A DNA stretch of 42,897 nucleotides from Candidatus Bilophila faecipullorum (lineage in GTDB: Bacteria > Desulfobacterota > Desulfovibrionia > Desulfovibrionales > Desulfovibrionaceae). The DNA lies in NCBI GenBank assembly GCA_944326695.1, contig CALVEZ010000031.1, positions 1-42,897 of the forward strand. Direction: 5' to 3'. Position numbers and translations under genes: made by a program. Under the pieces are notes generated by a model, which saw only the letters and a list, made by a program, of their open reading frames with translations, had not been told where the DNA came from and made no database searches. Below, in pieces: positions 27,843 through 37,410 of the stretch. Positions within the stretch are counted from its first letter, which is position 1. Every line of letters starts with the position of its first letter.

Positions 27843-29267
27843 TCAGACGTTGCGGATTCCGGCGTACTTGGCGAACAGGGCCTCGGTTTTCTTCACGTCG
27901 GTCAACGACAGCAGATCAAAAAGATCGTCCGCTGCCTCATGCGAAAGCAAGTGTTCCCGTTCAGCAGCTTCACGACAGGTAATATTGTGTTCGTACGCCA
28001 TATTGGCCACACGACTGCCGATTTTGTAACCGAAGAGCGCGCTTACCATCGTCGCCAGCGAGGTGGAGCGTTCGGCCGTGCGGCGGCATTTTTCGGTATT
28101 GGCGGAAAGGCCATTCACGCACCTGTCCGCAAAGAGCACCATGCTGCGGCTCAGGATATCGATACTGTTGAGGATACTGCGTATCGGCACGGCCGAGGAA
28201 GCCCCGAGGTCCAGCTCTCCCGAAAAGGCCCCGAAGCCCACACCCGCCTGATTACCCGCCACGCGGTGGCAGGCCAGAATCATCACTTCCGTCATGACCG
28301 GATTGATCTTGCCGGGCATGATGGAAGAACCGGGCTGCACTGCGGGGATGACGATGTCTCCAAACCCCGCGCGCGGGCCGGAGCCCATCAGACGGATATC
28401 AAGGGCCGCCTTCGCCGCCACGGTGGCGAGGGCGTGCAGATGCGCATGCAGGATGATGAAGGAATCGGAAGCCTGAATGCCGTCGAAAAGATTGGCGTCA
28501 CGTCGAATCTCACGTCCGCAGACGGCGGAAAGGTTCTTGTAGATATGCTCCGAGAAGCCGGGCATACATCCCATGCCCGTACCAACGGCAGTAGCGCCGA
28601 GTACGCCGGTACACCAGCGCATCCGCTCCCTTTCCAGCAACAGCCGGTTCCGCCGTACTCCCGCAGCATAGCCCGAAAATTCTTGCCCCAGGGTGATCGG
28701 TACGGCATCCTGCAGACAGGTACGCCCCATTTTGACTACGTCGGCGAACTCCACGGCCTTGGCGTCCAGAGCCGCCTCAAGATGCGTCGCAGCCGCGATG
28801 ACCCGGCCCACTTCGTTGTGGATAGCAATACCCTTGGCGGTCGGCACCACGTCGTTGGAAGACTGGCACATGTTGACGTGGGTATTGGGATGAACCTCAT
28901 CAGAGCCTTTGTGCCCGGTAAGAATCTCGTTGGCTCGGTTCGCCAGCACTTCGTTAGCGGCCATATTGAAGGGTGTGCCCGATCCCCGGAAGATGCACAG
29001 GGAAAAGTCGGCATTAAAGGCCCCATCCGCCATTTCATCGCAGGCCCGCATGATGGCGTCCGCCTTGACCGCATCAAGCGCCCCGATTTCCTTGTTGGTC
29101 ATGGCGCACGCTTTCTTTACCTGTGCGATGGCCACGATGAATGCCGGATAGCCGGACAACGGATCGTCAGTGATGGCGAGACACCGACGATTACGTTCCG
29201 TCTGGATGCCGTAATAGACTTCGTCGGGCAGCAGCATTTCACCGAGCGCGTCGGTTTCCTTACGCAT
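27843..29267 (-). CDS. Aspartase/fumarase-superfamily lyase, paralogue 1
   Basis: 474 residues. The superfamily signature GSSIMPGKIN (catalytic Ser loop) is intact, with QSSNDVVPT, GRTCLQDAVPITLGQ and HPNTHVN. The closest style is aspartate ammonia-lyase, which eliminates ammonia from L-aspartate to give fumarate. The loop that is GTS-x-NM in usual aspartases reads GTPFNM here, pointing to an altered substrate. The start at 29267 follows GAGGAG with eight bases; an upstream TTG is in frame but less likely. It is followed 40 bp upstream by a related gene, so the two arose by tandem duplication or recruitment. Confidence 0.87.
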   Translation of the reverse strand: MRKETDALGEMLLPDEVYYGIQTERNRRCLAITDDPLSGYPAFIVAIAQVKKACAMTNKEIGALDAVKADAIMRACDEMADGAFNADFSLCIFRGSGTPFNMAANEVLANRANEILTGHKGSDEVHPNTHVNMCQSSNDVVPTAKGIAIHNEVGRVIAAATHLEAALDAKAVEFADVVKMGRTCLQDAVPITLGQEFSGYAAGVRRNRLLLERERMRWCTGVLGATAVGTGMGCMPGFSEHIYKNLSAVCGREIRRDANLFDGIQASDSFIILHAHLHALATVAAKAALDIRLMGSGPRAGFGDIVIPAVQPGSSIMPGKINPVMTEVMILACHRVAGNQAGVGFGAFSGELDLGASSAVPIRSILNSIDILSRSMVLFADRCVNGLSANTEKCRRTAERSTSLATMVSALFGYKIGSRVANMAYEHNITCREAAEREHLLSHEAADDLFDLLSLTDVKKTEALFAKYAGIRNV

Positions 29268-29307
29268 GAACGTTCTCCTCAAGTGGCAAATAATCGTTGA
29301 GGCCCCG

Positions 29308-30765
29308 TCAGCCGATGGAGCGCATTCCGCCGTATTTTTTCAACAGGGCAACGCTCCCGGCGCGGTGTGCGAGCGTTTCCACGTCGAAAAGCTCCTCCGC
29401 CGCATCCGCGGGGAGAAGTTTCTCTCGAAGGGCCGCTTCCTTGCAGGTAATTCCCTCCCTGTAGGCCAACCCGGCGATCCGGCTTCCGGTTTCATAACCG
29501 TACAGCGTGCTGATGATGGTGGCGAGAGATGTGGATTCCTCGGCGTAACGGCGGCACGTCGCCTCATTGGCGACGATGTCCTGCACACACTTTTCGCTGA
29601 ACAGGGCGAAGCCGTTTCCGAGCATTTCCAGAGACTGCAATAGGGCGAAAAAGCTGACCGTGGCGTTGCTGGCCAGATCGAGATCGCTTGCGGAGGCGTT
29701 CATGGTGATAGCCCAGTCGTTTGCCGCCACCTGATGCATGATCTGGACAACGAGGTCGCACATGAAGGGATTGATCTTTCCGGGCATGATGGAAGAACCG
29801 GGAGCCACGGCGGGCAGACGGATTTCGCTGAATCCCGAGCGGGGACCGGAGGACAGCAAACGGAGATCGTTGGCTATTTTTCCGGCAGCACACGCGAGAA
29901 CCTTGAGGGAGCCTGACAGCGCGAGGAGGCCGTCGGCATTCTGCATGGCGTCGAACAGCCCCGCGTCGGGGACAGGGCTCCCTTCCGGCGTATCCGGCAG
30001 ATGCATTTCAAAGCCGACAATGGCGCTCAGGTGCGGATAAACGGCCTCGACATAGCCGGGCAGCACGCCGAGCCCCGTCCCGATGACCGTACCACCGAGT
30101 ACGCCGACGCGGAAATCCTCGCGCAGGTTTTCAAGGCGTTCCCGACCACGGCGGATAACCCCGTGGAATCCGGCGAACACCTGCCCAAGCGTCATGGGCA
30201 CGCCGTCCTGAAGGCAAGTCCTGCCAAGACGCACCACGCCTCGGAACTCCTTGGCCTTGCGGGCGAAGCCGTTTTCCAGCGCAGCCACACCTTCCAGAGC
30301 TCGGCCCGTTTCGCGATACAGAACGATGTTCTCCGCCGTGGGGTAGACGTCATTGGAGGACTGACACATGTTGACGTGCGTATTGGGATGAACCTGATCG
30401 TACCCCTTGTGCCCTGTGAGCAGCTCGTTGGCCCGGTTGGCGATGACCTCGTTGAGGTTCATGTTGATGGAAGTGCCGCCGCCGCGCCAGATGTTGACGG
30501 GAAACTGCCCTTCCATCCGGCCTTCAAGGATGTCGTCGCAGGCGCGGACAATGGCACCAGCCTTATCTGCGCCGAGCGCGCCGATGTCCCGGTTCGCCAG
30601 CGCGCAGGCCTTCTTGATTTCCGCCAGCGCGCGAACCACGGCGGGATAGTCGTTGAAGGTTTTGTCCGTCACATCGAAATTCGAGAGGGAACGGAACGCC
30701 TGAATGCCGTAATACGCCCCGTCCGGCAACGGCATTTCGCCAAGGGCATCTTTTTCTATACGCAT
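29308..30765 (-). CDS. Aspartase/fumarase-superfamily lyase, paralogue 2
   Basis: 485 residues, related to the gene just downstream. It keeps the canonical GTSINM loop, HPNTHVNMCQSSNDVYPTA, GRTCLQDGVPMTLGQ and GSSIMPGKIN. It has a short insertion near residues 237-252 (HLPDTPEGSPVPDAG) that the other copy lacks. Expected reaction: anti-elimination releasing fumarate from an aspartate-type substrate. AGGA lies upstream of the ATG. Two non-identical lyases in one operon suggest a heteromer, or successive or alternative substrates; simple aspartate degradation would need only one. Confidence 0.87.
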   Translation of the reverse strand: MRIEKDALGEMPLPDGAYYGIQAFRSLSNFDVTDKTFNDYPAVVRALAEIKKACALANRDIGALGADKAGAIVRACDDILEGRMEGQFPVNIWRGGGTSINMNLNEVIANRANELLTGHKGYDQVHPNTHVNMCQSSNDVYPTAENIVLYRETGRALEGVAALENGFARKAKEFRGVVRLGRTCLQDGVPMTLGQVFAGFHGVIRRGRERLENLREDFRVGVLGGTVIGTGLGVLPGYVEAVYPHLSAIVGFEMHLPDTPEGSPVPDAGLFDAMQNADGLLALSGSLKVLACAAGKIANDLRLLSSGPRSGFSEIRLPAVAPGSSIMPGKINPFMCDLVVQIMHQVAANDWAITMNASASDLDLASNATVSFFALLQSLEMLGNGFALFSEKCVQDIVANEATCRRYAEESTSLATIISTLYGYETGSRIAGLAYREGITCKEAALREKLLPADAAEELFDVETLAHRAGSVALLKKYGGMRSIG

Positions 30766-30813
30766 GGGCTTGGTATCCTGCTGAAAGAGAATGAAGGGGG
30801 CACCCTCTGCACA

Positions 30814-31854
30814 TTAGAGCACAAAAGGCTCGTCCCACATCTTGACGGTGGTCCCGAGGCCCTTTTCCCGCGCATTGGCAAGGAGAAGGGAACCGAGGGC
30901 CACATCCTGCACGCCGAGGCCGACGGTGTTCACGTAAATGATCTCGTCGTCCGATTCGCGGCCGGGGCGATCGCCGACGACCACGGCCCCAAGCTCTGCC
31001 GTGATGTCTTCATCCTTGAGCTTCCCGGCGAAGAACATGTGCGCGAGGCTCGACACGTCGCGGTGCTTGATCTGGTCCCAGTCGTCGACATACCGCTTGT
31101 CCGCCGCAGAAATGACCTCGTACTCGCATTCGTTTCCACCGACGTGAATGTAGAGCATGCCCGGCTCCAGATGACGCCGCAGCAACAGGGGCTCGGTGCT
31201 TCCCGTGGCGGTCACGACGATATCCGCGCCCTTGACTGTTTCGTCGACCGTGGCGCAGACGGCGATCTTCCTGCCCGTGCGCTTTTCCATATGCTGGGCG
31301 AAGTTCTCGGCCTGCTCGGGGTTCACATCGTAGATGCGGATTTCCTGAGCCTGCGGGCGCGCCACAAGCAGTGCCATGAGCTGCGTCCGTCCTTGGAACC
31401 CACCGCCTACGATAGCGATTGTCCGAGTATCCTTCTTGGCGAGGTGCAGTGCGGCAGCCCCCATGTTGGCACCGGTACGGATGGCGCTCAGAAGCACGCC
31501 GTCCATGACGGCCGCCGGATAAAGGGTAACGGGATCGTTGATGATGACGAGCGCGGCCACCTTGGGCATGCCCGGAGCTCGGACGCCTTCGGGGGAGACG
31601 GCGATCCACTTGATGCCCGCTGTGCGGATATCGCCGCCGATCCAGCCGGGCAAGGCATTGATGCGACCTTTTTCCCATTCCGTTTCCACGCCGCCCCAGC
31701 GGATGACCCCCTTGCTCGGAAGCACGGTTTCGCCGCGCCAGTGAAGCCCGTAGACTTTTTCCATGAGCGGCACGACCTGCTCCATGTTCAAGACGCCCGC
31801 TTCGATGACTTCACGCTGAGAAAGGAACAACAGAGAATGCGAAATGTCAGCCAT
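30814..31854 (-). CDS. Ornithine cyclodeaminase / mu-crystallin family enzyme
   Basis: 346 residues. The NAD(P)-binding motif TIAIVGGGFQGRTQ and the family blocks SAIRTGANMGAAALHLA, DIVVTATGSTEP and HVGGNECEYEV are present, as is KWIAVSPEG in the substrate region. Relatives include ornithine cyclodeaminase, alanine dehydrogenase, ketimine reductases and SbnB-type enzymes that oxidatively split N-(carboxyalkyl) amino acids. Specificity cannot be assigned from the motifs alone. GGAGA lies upstream of the start. It sits between the TRAP permease and the lyases, so it probably acts on the imported compound before or after fumarate release. Confidence 0.85.
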   Translation of the reverse strand: MADISHSLLFLSQREVIEAGVLNMEQVVPLMEKVYGLHWRGETVLPSKGVIRWGGVETEWEKGRINALPGWIGGDIRTAGIKWIAVSPEGVRAPGMPKVAALVIINDPVTLYPAAVMDGVLLSAIRTGANMGAAALHLAKKDTRTIAIVGGGFQGRTQLMALLVARPQAQEIRIYDVNPEQAENFAQHMEKRTGRKIAVCATVDETVKGADIVVTATGSTEPLLLRRHLEPGMLYIHVGGNECEYEVISAADKRYVDDWDQIKHRDVSSLAHMFFAGKLKDEDITAELGAVVVGDRPGRESDDEIIYVNTVGLGVQDVALGSLLLANAREKGLGTTVKMWDEPFVL

Positions 31855-31890
31855 TGTGGTTTCTCCGATTGAGTGAAAAGGGGGAAAGGG

Positions 31891-33813
31891 CTACCCGCGA
31901 CGGGACCCGAGCCATTGCCAGAGGAGGGCGCAAGCCACGAGGCCGACGCCGATGAGGTCCGTAACGAGACCCGGTTGGATGAGCGCCAGCGAACCGAGCA
32001 GAAACAATCCCCGCTGCCCCATGTTAAGCACACGATCCCGGAACGCGCCCTGAAGCGCCGAACCGAGGAAGAACACACCGCAGAGCGAGGTCGCGAGCGT
32101 GCCCATGATTTCGGGAAGGCTGCCCTGCCAGAGCAGCGACGGAGCGTACACGAACATGAACGGGACAATGAAGGCCACGATGCCGAGGCGCACTGCGGTC
32201 AGGGCCACACCCATCGGCTTCGTCTTGCCGAGCGAGGCCGCGGTGAACGCCGCGAGCGCAACGGGGGGCGTGATCGCGGACAGACAGGCGAAATAGAAGA
32301 TGAACAGATGTCCCGTAAGGGCGGGTACGCCGAGCCCAGTGAGGGCGGGCACGATGACGGCGGCGCAAATGAGGTAGGCCGCGGCGGTCGGCAGGCCCAT
32401 GCCAAGGATCAATGCCGACCCCATGGTCAGGACGAGGGCTACGGGCAGGATGCCGCCGGAGAGCGCGATGATCCCGCTGGCGAACTTCAGGCCCGTCCCG
32501 GTGAGGTTCAGGACGCCGATGATGATGCCCGCAGTGGCACAGGCGGCGATGAGGCCCACGGCCTGCTTGGCCCCGTCCGCGAAGCCCGCCACGAACTGCT
32601 CGGGCGTGAGCCGGGTACTCTTGCGCAGAAACGTACAAAGGATCGTGGAATAGATGGCCCAGATGGCCGCCTTGATGACCGAGGCGTTCAGGCCGATGAG
32701 CACGAAGATCAACACGAAGATCGGAATGACCAGATGCCCCCTTTCCAACAGCACCTTGCGGGCGTCGGGCAACTCGTCCTTGGCGTAGCCGTGCAGCCCT
32801 TCCTTATAGGCTTCGAGGTCAATCATGTAGAAAATCGAGACAAAATAAAGGATCGCCGGGATAACCGTGGCGAGGGCCACGTCGAGATACGGCGTACCCG
32901 TCAGTTCCGCGATGATGAACGCCGCCGCCCCGAGGATGGGGGGCGTCATCTGCCCTCCCGTGGAGGCCACGGCTTCGACGGCGGAAGCGAAGCGCGGCGA
33001 GTAGCCGACCTTGATCATCATAGGGATGGTGAACGTTCCGGAGGCCACCACGTTGGCCGCCGAGTTGCCGGAGATCGTGCCGAACAGCGCGCTGCCGATG
33101 ACGGCCACCTTGGCTGGTCCGCCGCGCTTGCCACCGGCAACGGCCATGGCTATGTCGATGAAGAACTGCCCAGCGCCCGTGCTGGCGAGGAACGCGCTGA
33201 ACAGGAAGAACAGAAATACGAACGAAGCCGACGTCGCCAGCGGCGTGGACAACATGCCGTCCATCCCGGTGATGTAGCTGAAGACGCGGGCGAAGCTGTA
33301 GCCTCGATGCCCGCCGAGGCTGTAGGGCAGGTATTTCCCGAGCAACGCGTAGGCGAGGAAGAATATCGCGATGGCGGGAAGTATCCAGCCGTTGGTGCGC
33401 CGGGTCATCTCAAGGATCAGCACCACGATAATCGTGGAAAAAAACAGATCAAGGTTCGTGGGAGCCACGCCGACGCGGTAGATGATGGTGTCCAGCTCAA
33501 GGATGAAATAGATACAGGCCGACGCCGCCAGCAACATGCAGACCCAGTCGCACGGCGTGGGCATCCTCTTGTCGGAACGCCGGGAAAACGGGTACAAGAA
33601 ATAGGCCAGTACAACCCCGAAGCAGATGTGGGAATAGTAAAGCGCCCAAGGCTCCATCGAGCTGTAACCCAAAAACCAGATGTGGAAGACGGCCATGCTG
33701 AGGCCGAGGGCATAATACAGATATTTTAGGGCTCCTGCCGGCTTCCGGGATGTGTACCCCTCCTCGCTCAACGTTTCCAGAGTGTCGTCATCGGGCAAAT
33801 CCGTGGTACTCAT
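31891..33813 (-). CDS. TRAP transporter fused permease (DctQ-DctM, TAXI type)
   Basis: A 640-residue inner-membrane protein with about 16 helices. An N-terminal DctQ-like part (roughly residues 30-150) is fused to a DctM part. The DctM signatures are GTISGNSAANVVASGTFTIP and GGQMTPPILGAAAFI. Fusion permeases of this kind pair with TAXI receptors; the receptor gene lies 69 bp upstream. They use an ion gradient to import carboxylates or amino acids. The start at 33813 follows GGAG by six bases; an in-frame TTG four codons earlier is less likely. Confidence 0.92.
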   Translation of the reverse strand: MSTTDLPDDDTLETLSEEGYTSRKPAGALKYLYYALGLSMAVFHIWFLGYSSMEPWALYYSHICFGVVLAYFLYPFSRRSDKRMPTPCDWVCMLLAASACIYFILELDTIIYRVGVAPTNLDLFFSTIIVVLILEMTRRTNGWILPAIAIFFLAYALLGKYLPYSLGGHRGYSFARVFSYITGMDGMLSTPLATSASFVFLFFLFSAFLASTGAGQFFIDIAMAVAGGKRGGPAKVAVIGSALFGTISGNSAANVVASGTFTIPMMIKVGYSPRFASAVEAVASTGGQMTPPILGAAAFIIAELTGTPYLDVALATVIPAILYFVSIFYMIDLEAYKEGLHGYAKDELPDARKVLLERGHLVIPIFVLIFVLIGLNASVIKAAIWAIYSTILCTFLRKSTRLTPEQFVAGFADGAKQAVGLIAACATAGIIIGVLNLTGTGLKFASGIIALSGGILPVALVLTMGSALILGMGLPTAAAYLICAAVIVPALTGLGVPALTGHLFIFYFACLSAITPPVALAAFTAASLGKTKPMGVALTAVRLGIVAFIVPFMFVYAPSLLWQGSLPEIMGTLATSLCGVFFLGSALQGAFRDRVLNMGQRGLFLLGSLALIQPGLVTDLIGVGLVACALLWQWLGSRRG

Positions 33814-33882
33814 GGCTGTCTCCAAAAAAAATCTTGGGGCAAGTACCGGGACGGTCGCCCGTCCCGGTACGGAAACAAGGCA

Positions 33883-34860
33883 TTACTTCGCTTCGGCGGG
33901 GATCAGCTGGTCAGGAATAACCAGCCCGATTTCGCGGTAGTACTTGATTGCGCCCTTGTGGAGAGGCACGCTGCTGTGCAGGATGTCCTCAGGCTTGGTC
34001 TTGGCCATGTCCTTCACCGCGTTGGCAAGCTGGGGCAACACTTCGAACGTGGCCTTGGTCATGTCGTAGACGATATCTTCAGGGATATCCTTGTGGGCCA
34101 CGGCGAAGTTCCACAGGGAAATAACATGGATGTCTTCCTTAGCGGCCTTGTAGGTTCCCTTGGGGATAACGCCCTGCGTCCAGTAGGGGTACGCCTTGAG
34201 CAGCTTGGCGAAGTCGTCCTGGGTCATGGTCAGCAGGTTGATCTCGTTGGATGCCTCCATTTCCATGATGACGGGAGCGGGAACGCCCATAACGGAAAAG
34301 GACGCCTGCGTCTGACCGTCACGCAGGGTATTGAGCTGCTGGCTGGCCGGCATCCCGCTGACCTTGGCGGGCTTCAGGCCAAGCGTTTCGATGATCGCGC
34401 GGGCGGCGAGAAAACTGCTCGAACCGGCTGAAGACGAGGCGACATGCTTACCGTCGATGTCATGGATGGTCTTGAGGCCGGAATCCGCCAAGGCGTAAAT
34501 CTGAAGGTAGCTGGGGTACAACGGAATGAAGGAACGCATGGCTTGGAACTTCTGCGGCACCTTCCCCTTGCCATTGTACATGTCCCCCGCCTGCCATGCC
34601 GTCACCATGCCGAGGTCCATTTCCTTGTTTTCGATGAGCATGATGTTCGTTTCGGGACCGCCGGTAACTTCGATGGAGATATCCACCTTGTCGCCGAGCT
34701 TACCGTTCAACGCGTTGCTCCACGTGCCGCCGAGAACGTAATAGGACCCCCCTCCGGTGGAAGTGCCCATGAGCAGGCGTTGCTTGGCGTGAGAGATCGG
34801 CGCGGAAACGGCCAGAGCCATGACGGCGACGCCCACAAATTTCCAAAACATTCTGAACAT
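33883..34860 (-). CDS. TAXI-family TRAP transporter solute-binding protein
   Basis: 325 residues with a signal peptide (residues 1-25, ending SHA). The TAXI hallmark LLMGTSTGGGSYYVLGGTWS opens the mature protein (quoted core: GTSTGGGSYY). Further blocks are ASSSAGSSS and MTKATFE. It binds the ligand in the periplasm and hands it to the fused permease downstream. TAXI ligands known in the field include glutamate, glutamine and 2-oxoglutarate, so an amino-acid-like ligand is reasonable for this operon. The start has GAGGAG upstream. Confidence 0.93.
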   Translation of the reverse strand: MFRMFWKFVGVAVMALAVSAPISHAKQRLLMGTSTGGGSYYVLGGTWSNALNGKLGDKVDISIEVTGGPETNIMLIENKEMDLGMVTAWQAGDMYNGKGKVPQKFQAMRSFIPLYPSYLQIYALADSGLKTIHDIDGKHVASSSAGSSSFLAARAIIETLGLKPAKVSGMPASQQLNTLRDGQTQASFSVMGVPAPVIMEMEASNEINLLTMTQDDFAKLLKAYPYWTQGVIPKGTYKAAKEDIHVISLWNFAVAHKDIPEDIVYDMTKATFEVLPQLANAVKDMAKTKPEDILHSSVPLHKGAIKYYREIGLVIPDQLIPAEAK

Positions 34861-34917
34861 TACCCTACTCCTCGGTTAAACTGTTCCCTGCACGAGACGC
34901 CAAGCCGGGACCCCGGA

Positions 34918-35622
34918 TCAGCGCATGTCTATGACTATGAGCCACGCCTTGGGGGCGGCGGCCAGAGACACCGTTTCGGGCCCGGAGACACGCACGTGAT
35001 CGCCGGGCTGAAGGATTTTCCGATCCATGCGAATGCGACCGCTGACCACATAGATGAACGTCTTGGAGCCAGCAGGAACGGAATGCTCAAGCGGGACCTG
35101 TTCCAGAGAGGTGAGATAGACGTCGGCATCCACATCGAAGGGGAGCGGAATGCCTTTCGATGACGCCTCTGCCCTGCCGGAGACAACATTGAGGAGGTGA
35201 TCTGCCATAAGCGAAGGCGGAAACGTCCTCATTTCGTGATAGGGGTGGGTGTGCAGGCAGCGGGGCTGAAAACGCACGCTCATGAAACGCAGTATGGAGT
35301 TGCCGTAGTTGGCCGTTTCCCGGGCATAGCCAGTCCCGGCCGTAACGCGCTGCACGGTCACAGGCTTGAGCACAAGCGAATTGTTCAGGGTATCTACGCA
35401 CTTCTGCGTCCCCTCGACGACGAAGAAAAGCTGCTCGCAGTTATGATGGGGATGCATCTTGAACCCGGCCGCCGGGGGAACCCGGTAGTCATTGAACACG
35501 AGCAGGGAACCGAACGCGGCATTGCGGGGATCGAAGTAATTGTTGAAGGACAGAAGGCTCGTCACGCTGATGGTGCCGTACTGTTCCGTATGGCATGCGG
35601 ATAGGGGAATGACATCAATCAT
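34918..35622 (-). CDS. Pirin-like cupin protein
   Basis: A protein of 234 residues starting MIDVIPLSACHTEQ. FGSLLVFNDYRVPPAAGF and HPHHNCEQLFFVVEG give the pirin/YhaK metal-binding pattern (His-x-His ... Glu), and VQRVTAGTGYARE is the matching second motif. Pirins are bicupins; some oxidise flavonols, most have no known substrate. Here metal would be bound in the N-terminal cupin. The start at 35622 overlaps the stop of the regulator gene by eight bases, so translation is coupled and it probably serves the regulator or pathway directly. A longer frame start upstream lacks a ribosome-binding site. Confidence 0.82.
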   Translation of the reverse strand: MIDVIPLSACHTEQYGTISVTSLLSFNNYFDPRNAAFGSLLVFNDYRVPPAAGFKMHPHHNCEQLFFVVEGTQKCVDTLNNSLVLKPVTVQRVTAGTGYARETANYGNSILRFMSVRFQPRCLHTHPYHEMRTFPPSLMADHLLNVVSGRAEASSKGIPLPFDVDADVYLTSLEQVPLEHSVPAGSKTFIYVVSGRIRMDRKILQPGDHVRVSGPETVSLAAAPKAWLIVIDMR

Positions 35623-36358
35623 CGTCGACCTCCCGAATGCGCTCCAGCATGTCGCTGTCCAGATAGTTCCTCCAGATGGAAACAACCTTGCCGATCAGCG
35701 GGACAAAAAGGATTTTGTTCATGTCCAGTATGATCGGGGAATATTTCACGTTGTTCGAATAAAAGATGAGCAGGTTGTTCTGAACGCAACACCGCTTCAG
35801 GGATGTACCCACGGCATCCCTGGCATCAAGACGCACCCCGAACAAATTCCTGCCCAGATTCTGTTCCATGAACGGATGGTAGATGAAGCACGGCTGAATA
35901 TAGGCAATGTCACCGGGCATGATTTCTGGAGCCATGCTGTCGTCACCGACGATAATGGCGTAGGGTTGGCGAAATTCCCCGGTCTGAACGAATGAGCTCG
36001 TTTCGCGCAGCCACCCGGAGGGCACCGGAGATTCCTCCATCGTTTCGGAACGGGAAAGGTACAAAGGGATCCAGACCGTCATTTCGTCGGAGGCTGGTTT
36101 TTCCCGTCCCATCGTAAAGTCCGAGAAGATCCTGCTTCCCTGAAAATCGGAATCCTGCATGACGTTCCGACCAAGAAGATAGTCCACGCTTACCTGTAAC
36201 GCTTCAGCTATGGTACAGAGCATCGCATAGTCCGGCTCGCTCCTGTCATTGATATAGTTGCAGAGCCGTGAGCGGGTTATACCCAGACGCAAAGCGAAAT
36301 CCATTTGCGATTGACGCTTTTTTGCCAAAAGAGATTTAAGCCGCTTTCCAAAAGACAT
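35615..36358 (-). CDS. XRE-family regulator with C-terminal S24 peptidase-like domain
   Basis: 247 residues. The N-terminal HTH (residues about 5-65) has QSQMDFALRLGITRSRLCNYI followed by ALQVSVDYLLGR. The C-terminal half is LexA/CI-like: VGDDSMAPEIMPGD holds the Ser and SLKRC the Lys of the catalytic dyad. The linker shows no Ala-Gly or Cys-Gly cleavage bond, so self-cleavage is doubtful; the domain may just dimerise or sense a ligand. It is the first gene of operon 2 and overlaps the cupin gene. It probably represses or activates its own operon. A phage-type regulator in charge of catabolic genes is uncommon. Confidence 0.9.
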   Translation of the reverse strand: MSFGKRLKSLLAKKRQSQMDFALRLGITRSRLCNYINDRSEPDYAMLCTIAEALQVSVDYLLGRNVMQDSDFQGSRIFSDFTMGREKPASDEMTVWIPLYLSRSETMEESPVPSGWLRETSSFVQTGEFRQPYAIIVGDDSMAPEIMPGDIAYIQPCFIYHPFMEQNLGRNLFGVRLDARDAVGTSLKRCCVQNNLLIFYSNNVKYSPIILDMNKILFVPLIGKVVSIWRNYLDSDMLERIREVDDD

Positions 36359-36378
36359 GGTTCCCTCTTTGTTTTGAG

Positions 36379-36407
36379 TGTATGGGAAATGGTGCCTTTT
36401 CTGTCAA
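36379..36407 (-). promoter_or_regulatory. Promoter of the XRE regulator and operon 2
   Basis: On the minus strand: -35 TTGACA (36402-36407), a 17-bp spacer and -10 CATACA (36379-36384), about 20 bp before the start codon. Repeats of the type ttttaagtcaaagtcaaag lie just upstream and could be operator half-sites. Confidence 0.65.
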
Positions 36408-37410
36408 CGCAGAAGGAAATGTTTTTCGCCTCTTTGACTTTGACTTAAAATCAATACATTTCACCTTATTATATTATCCGGGCATGATCTTCACCCCCTC
36501 AAAAAATCTTTTTGATGTTCAAAAAAATGCACAAAAAATGCTTATCTATGTATTTTTGTGTACAAACCTTCCGCAGGAGTCAAAATGTCGACATACTGCG
36601 GATTGCCTGCGGCCGTACAACTCGCCAATATCCGGTATTCTATAAAAATACTTTATTTATAATATGTTATAAAAATAAAAGTGGATCGGACCGCGCTCAC
36701 CTGTCAAGACTCCGAGCGCCTGTACAAATCCGATGAGAGCGACGTATATGAACTTGAATCGTTGGAATTTGAAAAAAGGGCCTTCGACCTCTTGGGAGGC
36801 ATGGCTCCTTTTCCAGAGTAAGGAAGACACAGGAAGACAGGCTCGACATCATCCCCTAGAGCATTAAGCTCACAGAACCCGATCTGGCCTTTTCTGAACG
36901 GATAGGCAAAAAATTTGCTCAAAAGCCTTGGTACCTCTGGTCGACGAGTACGACTACGTTCGGCTCGACTGCCGACTCCCCTCGGCCTAAAGTGGGCAGA
37001 GTTTCTCTCTCGATACTCATTTGCGACAATATCAGTCTTGCAGAGGCTCTCAGCAGCGGAAAAGATGTGTTCCGCTATAAGAAGGGCAGTTATTACGATG
37101 CACTCCGCTGAATTTCTACAGTGAATTGATATAGGCTTAGTCGAAAAGGCAAAAAGCAGGTAAAAGATGGTGCCGTCTCTAGGCTCTTTACCAAGATGGA
37201 ATCTGTAAATACTGGAATAGATAATTATAACATGCAGAAATACATGAAACTATAAATACAGAAAACTGTGTTCCTATCTCCAGTTGCTCACAAAGATGTC
37301 ACTCTGCCTCATCGGAAGCCTCCCTAATTATGTTGACTGTTCCTGTCCTTGGCAGTCCAGCGACTTATCACTGCCTTTATTCCCCCCATTTCCAGACTTT
37401 TTTTGAGCGT

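Noticed and set aside
27705..33729. Long plus-strand open frames opposite the lyases, the OCD-family gene and the TRAP permease
   Set aside because: All mirror well-supported minus-strand genes and look like antisense translations.
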